Below are positions 55,264 to 64,000 of a DNA stretch of 64,000 bases, one piece after another. Each line of letters opens with the position of its first letter. Position 1 is the stretch's first letter. Source of the stretch: Gigantopelta aegis (taxonomy: Eukaryota; Mollusca; Gastropoda; Neomphalida; Peltospiridae). A program made the translations under genes and the position numbers. The stretch lies in contig NC_054712.1 of the NCBI RefSeq assembly GCF_016097555.1, positions 36,616,806-36,680,805 on the forward strand, read 5' to 3'. The notes under the pieces are model-generated. The model saw only the letters and a program-made list of their open reading frames with translations, had not been told where the DNA came from and searched no databases.

Positions 55264-55715
55264 ACTATGGGCTGTTTTGTAAATTATTTCCTTCCTTTCC
55301 ATTCGTGGTATGGAATTTTACGCATATAATACGGGATAATATACTGTACGGAATAGTTATAGCCAATTATAAACTGCAGCGTACAACAATGAGTTGGTTG
55401 CATGCAAAAATCTATATTATTATTTTTGATTCTACCTTGCTATGGATAGGCTTGTGCGGGGGTGGGGGGTCTAGACTATGGCGTTGACTATGGGCTGTTT
55501 TGTAAATTATCTCCTTCCTTTTCATTCGTGGTATGGAATTTTACGCATGGATAATATACTGTACGGAATAGTTATAGCCAATTGTAAACTGCAGCGTACA
55601 ACAATGAGTTGGTTGCATGCACAAATTTATTTTATTATTTATTTTTCTACCTTGCTATGGATAGGCTTGTGTGTGTGTGTGTGTGGGGGGGGGGGGGGTC
55701 TAGACTGGCGAAAAA
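55264..55715 (+). repeat. Internal tandem duplication, two units of about 222 bp
   Basis: GTTGACTATGGGCTGTTTTG ... GGCTTGTGCGGGGGT/GTGTGTG ... TCTAGACT occurs twice; block A copy 1 has one unit. Confidence 0.92.
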
Positions 55716-55948
55716 TGTTTCGGTGTGTGTGTGGGGTGGGTCAAAACAATACATTAACAAACAAATTTCCGTGAGCAGTGTGTTGCGCGAATCGACGTGA
55801 TTCTGGCTGTCAGCTTGTGTCTCAAACAGTGAAATGTACAAGTACAGTAACTAGCCTTGATTCAGGCCATAACTCGGCTGACAGCTTGTGTTCGAATGCA
55901 AGTTTGTTAAAACAGTGATAAAATACTTATCCACTCCAAAATGTGTTG

Positions 55949-56099
55949 GGTTGCAGGATAAAGATAATAACCAGTTAATGATGGTTGATATCGGCTTTAT
56001 CCTGTTCAGGACGAATGGGAAATTTCCCATTCTTACCTTCACAGGATAAAGCCGATATCAAGCGTCATTAACTAGTTATTCTCTATTTATCCTGCAACC
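55949..56099. repeat. Long palindrome, arms about 75 bp
   Basis: GGTTGCAGGATAAAGATAAT ... TTGATATCGGCTTTATCCTG mirrors CAGGATAAAGCCGATATCAA ... ATTTATCCTGCAACC, centred on GGGAAATTTCCC. A second copy lies at 60360-60505. Confidence 0.93.
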
Positions 56100-56214
56100 A
56101 GTGTTCCTACTGGCCTGTTATGATAACAGTATACTAGCATGTTATGACTTTTGACGTCACGTACAAAGGGAACTACTTTTCCACCCACAGATATCATTCA
56201 AATAACAGGACACA

Positions 56215-56330
56215 AGAATATATACAGAGTTCGACAAATCCGCTAGCCTGACGCCCGTGGCTAGTGGTTTTTAAGTTCGGGCTAGTGAGAAACGCAAAAC
56301 CACTAGCCCGCAGGGCTAGTGCTTTCCACC
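56215..56330. repeat. GCTAGTG-type repeat
   Basis: TTCGACAAATCCGCTAGCCT ... GGCTAGTGGTTTTTAAG ... CACTAGCCCGCAGGGCTAGT. See 8183-8330. Confidence 0.5.
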
Positions 56331-56796
56331 CCACCTCCTTATCGCTCGATTGTGTTTTTTTTTTTCCTCGGCTGAAATTTCATTTAATAAATTTGATTCT
56401 GACGTTTGTCATCGAATAATATCAACAACGCAATCAGTATATAATAATAATCCACTTGAACTAGGTCTGCAAACTGCAGTAACATGTTATCTCTACATCA
56501 CCACAGTTACAGCATGCATTGTTTACTTTACCCTTTCAAGTTTCTGGCACAGGAAATAAGTCTAATGACATACGTGCTTTGATTGGTGGGACACGTCACG
56601 TGGTAGAGAATCTCGCACATATTATGCTTTAGGCTAAGAAACTTGCAAATCACCAATCGCGACGACAGGTTAATCTCAATCAAGTGAACCCCAGTCATGC
56701 TTTGAATTTCAGTGTTTGTTTTATTTACCTATTGTTTTTTAATTTAACACTTCGCTAACATGTGGTTATCGGCAATCGGGAAAACAATTTACTTTA

Positions 56797-57470
56797 ATGG
56801 TAACCGCACATGCAATGACTGCTTGGCCTATTACGTGTAGCGGTCTGGATATTGCGTCACAGCTGCCGATACAAGATGATACCTTTTTTGTTCATAATAG
56901 ACCTCTTTCTGATTCCACTGCGCATGTGCCCGTTGCGGAGTTACTCGAGGACGCAAACCGCGAGATTTCGCGAGATCTCGCCAAAATAGACCTATCTGGC
57001 CTCAGATTACAGTTATCTTCCCATTTGGTTGTCCAAAATCCGGAAGTTTCACCGAGCAAGTAGTCTGCTGTTTGACTGTGATTATTTCATGGCAGACAGC
57101 TATGAAGTGGCAACTGTTTGACTGAAGTGACAGGGGATAGCATGTAGTTTGTAAACATGTGTAACTTGTTGACATTGAAGACTTGTTTGTGGTAATTCCG
57201 GCCCATGCAAAAGTAGTGCTTTTTGTGTAAAATGGGTGTACTCCGGCCTGGTTTAGAGGGTGTGTCTGTTTAAACCAATATGCTGGGAGAAAGAGCTGGA
57301 CAACAGGGGTTGTCCTTTTCAGGGTATGTGTCCCCCGTGCAGGCAAAGGTACATACAAAACTTCACGGGCCTGCTGATATTAATAAAAATGTTATAGCCA
57401 CTAAGGCTATATAGAAACATATAGCGAAATTAATTGTGGTCTGAGGCCATCTGCAAATTGGGGGGCAAAA
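56797..57470. other. Unassigned, promoter-like CG motifs
   Basis: ATTTCGCGAGATCTCGCC near 56966 resembles the TCTCGCGAGA promoter element and CTGCGCATGTGCCC near 56919 resembles NRF1. An 88-codon plus frame (56797-57063) ends SSHLVVQNPEVSPSK; unrecognised. Confidence 0.25.
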
Positions 57471-57473
57471 GCA

Positions 57474-57584
57474 ATGGGAGGCCACGACCATTGTTCAATT
57501 ATTAACTGTTCCAATCGCATATGTCCGGGAAATTCGTTATCCTTCCATCGATATCCAGCCAATGGATATCGGAAACGTTTGTGG
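57474..57584 (+). CDS. THAP zinc-finger first exon (gene fragment)
   Basis: A 37-codon frame from ATG starts MGGHDHCSIINCSNRICPG and continues NSLSFHRYPANGYRKRLW, then meets TGG|GTAATC, a possible donor. C-x4-C near the start followed by FHRYP and RKRLW is the pattern at the N-terminus of THAP domains, which are DNA-binding C2CH fingers of host regulators and of P-element-type transposases. The second Cys-His half of the finger is not in this exon, and I could not find it nearby. The exon sits in the stretch found only in the second duplication copy, upstream of a palindrome cluster. It may be the first exon of a THAP gene or a captured or transposase fragment. Confidence 0.55.
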
Positions 57585-58026
57585 GTAATCGTTTCACGTA
57601 GAAAACGATTTTAATGTTACTCTAAGTACGAGTGTTTGTTCGGGACATTTTGTAGGAGGGAAGCCAGTGAACGCATAAGGGACCAAAACCTTACTGGTTC
57701 TGTACAGGACGTTCCTACACAGGGCGGTCTAGTATACTTAGATATGGTGGAAAACACATTAACAGTAAAGCAAATAAATATATATTTTGTATATAAAGAA
57801 AATATATGTATATTTCGGATTATACTCAATAAAATATATAACGTGTGCGTGTGTAAATATATAAAAAATATATGTAGTCAGGACAGCTCTGTACAGAACG
57901 TTCCTATACAGGGCGGTTTGTATTCTCTACTTAGATATAGTAGTAAACAGTAAATAAAATAAAATAAAATAAATATATATTTTGTATATACAGAAAATAT
58001 ATGTATATTTCGGACAATACTCAACA

Positions 58027-58027
<1 letters not shown>

Positions 58028-58070
<43 letters not shown>
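58028..58070. repeat. TA microsatellite
   Basis: About 21 TA dinucleotides. Confidence 0.9.
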
Positions 58071-58073
<3 letters not shown>

Positions 58074-58122
58074 CTTTTAATGTTATTATTACTCAGTGTG
58101 TTTCAAATTTAATTATAAGTAT

Positions 58123-58266
58123 TGTCTGTTGTTACTTTTACGTTCATCTAGGTATAAACAAAAAAATCATCCGCAAACTTATGTGAGAACGGCTTCGCCG
58201 ATTCACATAATTTACGGATGATTTATTTTGTTCATACCCCGATGAACGTAAAAGAAATAACAGACA
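58123..58266. repeat. Long palindrome, arms about 68 bp
   Basis: TGTCTGTTGTTACTTTTACG ... AATCATCCGCAAACTTATGT mirrors ACATAATTTACGGATGATTT ... CGTAAAAGAAATAACAGACA around AACGGCTTCGCCG. Confidence 0.92.
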
Positions 58267-58655
58267 CTCCTTAAATAATAATAATAATAATAATAATGAT
58301 ATATAAATATATATAGAGTGATGACGGCTGTGTACAGGACGTTCCTACACAGCTCCGTCTAGTATTTTATATACTTAGATATGGTGGAAAACACATTAAC
58401 AGTAAAGAAAATAAATATATTTTGTATAATACTCAATGCGTTCATGTTGACACTGTATAAAAACGTGTGTATGGGTAAACAGAACGGCACCTACCTTCAC
58501 CCCCCCCCCCCCCTCCCCCAAATCCCTCTTTTTTAAATTCCCACTTTATGGATATACATGTAACAGCATAAATTCTCTTCTTTTTTTAACTTTTTCCAAT
58601 TAGATAGACACTAAGAAAAATGCAACAAAACACCTTCTGATATATATATATATAT

Positions 58656-59462
<807 letters not shown>

Positions 59463-59464
59463 TC

Positions 59465-59665
59465 GATCGATGCCATAACCTGTCGATGCCATAACCTATG
59501 GAATCTGTCAAATGTTTTGTTTATACTTTTTACGAGATAGTCTTTTAATCTGGCGTTATCAAAACCCTCGGGTACGAGTCGCAGAGACTTTGTCCAAGTT
59601 GTTGCACTGCTTTTTAATTTGAACCATTCCGCTGTAAATTTCAGCGGACCGTTTTCTACGGCCAT
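59465..59665 (-). CDS. Candidate first exon or fragment, SWIM/YqaJ-type protein
   Basis: The minus-strand ATG at 59665 opens MAVENGPLKFTAEWFKLKS, SATTWTKSLRLVPEGFDNAR and LKDYLVKSINKTFDRFHR. It reads like true protein and recalls the N-terminal part of the SWIM-finger/YqaJ-exonuclease family common in marine invertebrates (uncertain recognition). A possible donor AG|GTTATG follows FHR; beyond it the frame runs into a microsatellite and is meaningless. Upstream, 59822-59832 holds an NRF1-like GCGCATGCGC. Confidence 0.35.
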
Positions 59666-60156
59666 TATACCATCTAATTCGAAATATGTACATGTTAGTT
59701 GCCAAAGTTTAAAAGTCTCCTACGAAGCTACTCAAGTCGCCCATAACAACCCGTCTGTCACGCCCCCCAATTTGTAAGTAGACTAGTTTCAGTCTATTTT
59801 ATCAAGGGACGTTACTCTTCGCGCGCATGCGCAATAGGAATGCGAAATACCTCTATTAACAACGGATTAGATATCCCCGTTATATTCTTTTGATATCGGT
59901 CTGACACGGGATAATGCCCTGTATTTGAACAATTGGCATCACCGTTCCTGGCGACATAAATAGTAGGGCCCTAAATCTTAGTAAATGTATAACCCGGCGT
60001 TCGCTACAACAGCTTGTTCTGAATGTGCACGTAAAACCCTATGACATGACATGTATAACCCGCTACCGAATACACTGAACCATCTATTACCGTGTGTCAC
60101 ACTGTCGTACCCTCATTTAAATTTAATTATTTTGATAGTGGGTTTAGATATCAACC

Positions 60157-60285
60157 ATGAGTTTGCTCAATTATTTTTCCCCGGAGGGAGGGCAAAAGCG
60201 AAAACGGAACAATGACGATGGATCACACTTGACAAAAAACGTACAACACGACAAAAAACTGAATTATATAAAAATCCAGTTATAA
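60157..60285 (+). CDS. Short frame MSLLNYFSP..., possible ZNF862/hAT-like start
   Basis: An ATG in good context (CAACCATGA) opens 42 codons: MSLLNYFSPEGGQKRKRNND and DGSHLTKNVQHDKKLNYIKI. A start of SLLNYF plus a basic cluster is typical of zinc finger 862-like/hAT-related proteins, but no further domain follows before TAA. A GCTAGTG-type repeat follows directly. Possibly a gene-start fragment; may be chance. Confidence 0.2.
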   Translation: MSLLNYFSPEGGQKRKRNNDDGSHLTKNVQHDKKLNYIKIQL

Positions 60286-60359
60286 TTGATCAGGAATTTG
60301 GGCTAGTGCTTTATCTTGGTGGGTTAGTGCTTTTCACAAACCCACTCCAAAATTTGTTG

Positions 60360-60505
60360 GGTTGCAGGATAAAGATAATAAGCAGTTAATGACGGTTGAT
60401 ATCGGCTTTATCCTGTTCAGGAGGAATGGGAAATTTCGCTCGGCAAGCCTCGCGGAATTTCCCATTATTACCTTCACAGGATAAAGCCGATATCAAGCGT
60501 CATTA
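60360..60505. repeat. Second copy of the 55.9 kb palindrome
   Basis: Same arms as 55949-56099, with the centre widened by GCTCGGCAAGCCTCGCGG. The outer right arm is lost after TCATTA, while the ACTAGTTATTCTCTATTTAT that follows in copy 1 reappears at 61220. Confidence 0.9.
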
Positions 60506-61113
60506 TCTCGCCTTCATGTAAAATTATTTAATCTCATTGGTTGTTTGCCGTTGGACAAATCCCTTATACCCCTGTGGGCGGAGCCAAATTCTCTTATACC
60601 CCGTCTGTAATTTCCAACAGTTTCCAGCCACCCCAGTTAATGCTAAAGCAATAATTAGATTATAAATAACATTGATAATCAATCAAGTATACATAATTAA
60701 TTTTATTTTTACTATAAAATACACTATTTCAATACTTTTAAAAGCTGCAATGTTGAACTGGGCCACCTAATTACGGTCGTGGTGTTATTGTATTAATGCG
60801 CGATTAACAACAGTTGTTTTTTCGTTTTTTATTTTTAATATTTTTATTTTTTCACTACATACATTTCTGATAAAAAAAAGGTTGTTTTTTTGTTCTGTTT
60901 TTATTAATATCTGTTTCACAAACAAACTGTATTACAAACATTTGAAGTTAAAAACTCGTTTATCGATGGAACTATATTTCGTCACTGGCAAGTGGTTTCG
61001 TTCGCGTCCGCGTGGTACGGCTCCGTTAATAAATTGTTAACAATTATTGTCTGGCGTTATTTTGATTATTTGGCTATAGGCCTATGGTTTAACATGTCGG
61101 CAAGATAAATTCG

Positions 61114-61213
61114 TTGTAGAAGCATCTCTCGGGGTATATGGCTTTTTATGTACCCTCTGTGTGCACACAGAGGGTACATAAAAAGCCATATACCCCTCGT
61201 GATGCTTCTACAA
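61114..61213. repeat. Near-perfect palindrome, 50 bp arms, no loop
   Basis: TTGTAGAAGCATC ... GGGGTATATGGCTTTTTATG, TACCCTCTGTGTG meets its reverse complement at 61163/61164. Mismatches are confined to a 4-base patch. Confidence 0.96.
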
Positions 61214-61241
61214 CTTATATTAACTAGTTATTCTCTATTTA

Positions 61242-61555
61242 TTATACAGTATGACCTCTCTAGTAATTAAGACAGGAAATTAGAGCCTTAATATGTTGTC
61301 TTTGCCGTTCTTCGCAGTACTCAAGTACAGGTAGTTGTTGACGAAGAGACAAGGCGCTGCATATTTAATAACCTTCACCTTTGAATACGTACGTTTCATG
61401 TCTGGAACATGGTATTCACAATGTACAGTTAATTTCATGCGTACATTATTATTTTCATTTCGTCTTATTTTCGTTCTTTTATCTAATTAAGGTTCAAGCA
61501 CGCTGTCCTGGACACACACACAAACGCACACACATACACACAAACGCACACACAC

Positions 61556-61600
<45 letters not shown>

Positions 61601-62160
61601 CCCCTCAGTCATCTGGTATGTCTGTCCAGGACATGGGTTAGTTGTTAGTTGGTTAGTGATTAGTGAGAGAGAAGAGGGTTTAGTGGTCTTACACCTACCC
61701 ATTGAGTCGTTAAAACTCACCTTTGGCTGGGAGCCGATACCAGGCTGCGAACCCTGTACCTGGCAGCCTTATGTCCGATGTCTTAACCACGACGCCACCG
61801 AGGCACATTAATAGAGAGACTGTCCTGAGATTGTTTTGCAGCCATTATAATACTCATTGGGTTATTTCCCGCTACAGCCAGTGCATCACGACTGGTACAC
61901 CAAAGGCCGTGGTATGTGATATCCTGTCTATGGGATGGTTCATATAAAAGATCCCCTGCTTCTAATGAAAAAGAGTAGCTCATGAAGTGGCGACAGCGGG
62001 TTTCCTCAATATCTGTGTGGTCCTTAACCATATGTCTGACGCCATAAAACCGTAAATAAGATGTGTTGAGTGCGTCGTTAACTAAAACATTTCCTTCCTT
62101 CCATTATAATATGTATTTTTGGCGACTAAGATTACATAATTAATATTCTTTCTTGTTTCG
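61242..62160 (+). repeat. Segmental duplication block B, copy 2
   Basis: Counterpart of 45757-46667, including a family IV SINE (61490-61805, with an expanded CA microsatellite) and a headless tail A SINE (61850-62100). Confidence 0.93.
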
Positions 62161-62171
62161 AATATCTAAGT

Positions 62172-62430
62172 TTGTTTTGTATAACGCCACAACTAGAGTA
62201 CATTGATTTATTAATCATCGACTATTGGATATCAAACATATGGTCATTTTGACACAGTCATAGAGAGGAAACCCGCTGCATTTTGTGTTTCATTAGTAGC
62301 AAGGGATCTTTTATATGCACCATCCCAGAGACAGAATGGCACATACCACGGCCTTTGATATACCAGCCGTTGTGCACTGGCTGGAACGGGAAATAACCCA
62401 ATGGGCCTACTGACGGGGATCGATCCTATA
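62172..62430 (-). mobile_element. SINE, tail B, head truncated
   Basis: TTGTTTTGTATAACGCCACA to GACGGGGATCGATCC. Shares CCCAGAGACAG and AATAACCCA variants with 46838-47145. Confidence 0.88.
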
Positions 62431-62893
62431 ATGTAATCGGCGGCAAGCACATGGCAAAATGACGTAAACATATAATTAAACGAGAGTGCTCTTCCTTGCA
62501 CGGATACTCGAGTCCTGTGAACGGACTCGAGTCTTGCTAGACTCGGCCCGTGTCCGAGTACTCGAGTACCGGTGGAGATCCTAGTACTCTTACAGATCAA
62601 GTTTGACTTTCTTCGCGATTTACTCATTTTTGACAGAGTTGTGGCGCCTAAACTTAGGAGTTTGAAAATTAGTTTTCCGGATTCTTTTTCGCAGTGAAAT
62701 TTTGTGTATAGCTTTATCATGTACTGTTACAGACAAGTTTTGACTTTCGTGACGATTTACTCATTTTTCACAGAGTTATGGCCCGTGAACTTAGAAGATA
62801 TGGAAACTGTTTGGGACAGGTATCGGACATGTATTGCTTTATAGCAGTATTACCAGAATACTGGTTTATTTATTTTTGTAGTACCATTATTAA

Positions 62894-63253
62894 AGAGACA
62901 ATCCTGAGTTAGCTGCAATATTTAAGATGTTATCGACTAACAGAGACTTTTTAACGCTTGTAATTACATATCAAATATATTTTTTCTGCATAACATATTA
63001 GTGGCTGTATATTAAACGTGTTTCTGATCGTTCTAATATTTGTTAAATTTCATTTTATTTCCTAAAATTGTTTTTTTTCGTACGTACGAAATTATTTGAA
63101 GACAAAATCCAGTTTGGGCTTCTTACAAATATTAAGACGACCAGAAACACATTGAACATACAGACACTGATATTCTAAACAAGAAAATATATTTAATATG
63201 TAAGTTTAATCATAGAAATATTTTATTAGTCGGAAATGCAGAAAACTCAGGAA
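62894..63253. mobile_element. piggyBac-like MITE, right end lost at duplication border
   Basis: Left TTAA 62890-62893 and AGAGACAATCCTGAGTTAGC. The right end stops at AACTCAGGAATG, where block C copy 2 begins with CCTGTCATTAATAC. Confidence 0.85.
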
Positions 63254-64000
63254 TGCCTGTCATTAATACATATTTGAATTTTGTATTTACTGCACTATTT
63301 TCATGAAGTACACTCTAAACTAAATTAGGAGCTGTTCAGTACTTACGTATCGCAAAATTCAAGGCAGTATCGAGCTAGCTCGAGTCACCACAAGCCCTCC
63401 CCTTATTGTATTGATATGTTGGGGATATCAATATTAATAAGCAAGCTATATCTAGCTACATAAGTGTCCGGCATGCGTCCCCAGTTATTTTTATTCAAAG
63501 TACAGCTCTGCTCCTTCACTAATATCGTTTTGTAATGCAAAGGCACAAATTTCATTTGTCCATAATCCGCATCTATCGCTATCTATGCAAATGACTTAAG
63601 TAGATTATGCGTCCTCCGTACGCGTGTGCGTATCCGACCACTCTGTATATTGTGGATTACGGATACGGATACATCCTCCCTACGAGTGATACGGATACGT
63701 CCTCCGTACGAGTGTGCGTATCCGACCACTTTGTGTATTGTGGATTACGGATACGGATACGTCCTCCGTACGAGTGTGCGTATCCGACCACTCTGTGCAT
63801 TGTGAATTACGGATAGGTATATGGATTACGAATACGTATACGGATTACGGATACGTATACGGATTACGGATAAATGGAATTTGGTCCAAAGACTAAAATC
63901 CTTCTAACAGCACAAAATACTCTTGTGTCCTCTCAAGCACACCCAGTTGTATTCACGATGACTGCAACGTAATTTGTCCTTTAAGGTAGGTTCGACTGTA
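63253..64000 (+). repeat. Segmental duplication block C, copy 2 (runs off the window)
   Basis: Counterpart of 49050-49665 with an extra inverted insertion near 63415-63440 and a longer CGTCCTCCGTACG minisatellite (63605-63870). Confidence 0.93.

Larger units (their letters stand above)
54709..55785 (+). repeat. Segmental duplication block A, copy 2
   Basis: Counterpart of 44372-45605 without the MITE (single TTAA 54829-54832) and with an internal 222 bp tandem duplication (55264-55715). Confidence 0.93.

Noticed and set aside
56797..57063. 88-codon frame as a gene
   Set aside because: No recognised motif and no neighbouring exon; CG-rich promoter-like sequence could produce it by chance.

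Overview
This is a eukaryotic, intron-rich, AT-rich, repeat-dense genomic window. Many copies of tRNA-derived SINEs sharing exchangeable heads and tails, together with the two recognisable gene products, suggest a mollusc (gastropod or bivalve). That assignment is inference from memory of such repeats and was not checked by a search.

Two conserved genes can be assembled exon by exon with matching splice phases. CDK10 (cyclin-dependent kinase 10) lies on the minus strand from 21207 down to 3997. I place 16 coding exons giving 387 codons; the last three exons (the tail) are less certain than the kinase core. NDUFS3 (the 30 kDa core subunit of mitochondrial complex I) lies on the plus strand from 24092 to 35239, with six coding exons giving 263 codons. 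The genes are head to head with about 2.9 kb between start codons. They have no known functional link. Each carries one GC-AG intron.

Layout: 1-3.9 kb, no assignable gene. 4-21.2 kb, CDK10, whose introns hold SINEs, a 13-copy minisatellite, MITEs, foldbacks and a 977 bp Tigger/pogo-like element. 21.2-24.1 kb, the intergenic region, with an inverted SINE pair and a foldback. 24.1-35.2 kb, NDUFS3, with a broken Tc1/mariner-like transposase in intron 1 and SINEs in introns 2 and 5. 35.2-44.4 kb, SINEs, a 5'-truncated LINE ending in poly(A), and a 51 bp minisatellite of about 1 kb. 44.4-64 kb, a direct segmental duplication: blocks A, B and C at 44.4-49.7 kb recur in the same order at 54.7-64 kb. 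The second copy is expanded by a 5.5 kb stretch (about 55.8-61.2 kb) rich in long palindromes and gene-start-like fragments, including a convincing THAP zinc-finger first exon.

The most notable structural theme is repeat insertion hugging exon borders: a SINE beside the exon 15 donor of CDK10, a MITE beside its exon 9 donor, a minisatellite beside its exon 11 acceptor, a SINE tail beside the NDUFS3 exon 3 acceptor, and a 75 bp duplication that copies the NDUFS3 exon 5 donor. The duplication also gives an empty/filled site pair for a TTAA-targeting MITE, and a 593 bp element with 111 bp terminal inverted repeats and a 9 bp target duplication sits inside a relative of that MITE. I found no CRISPR, operon, rRNA or true tRNA gene, and no clear evidence for a wholly new biological system; the interest is in gene architecture and transposon history.
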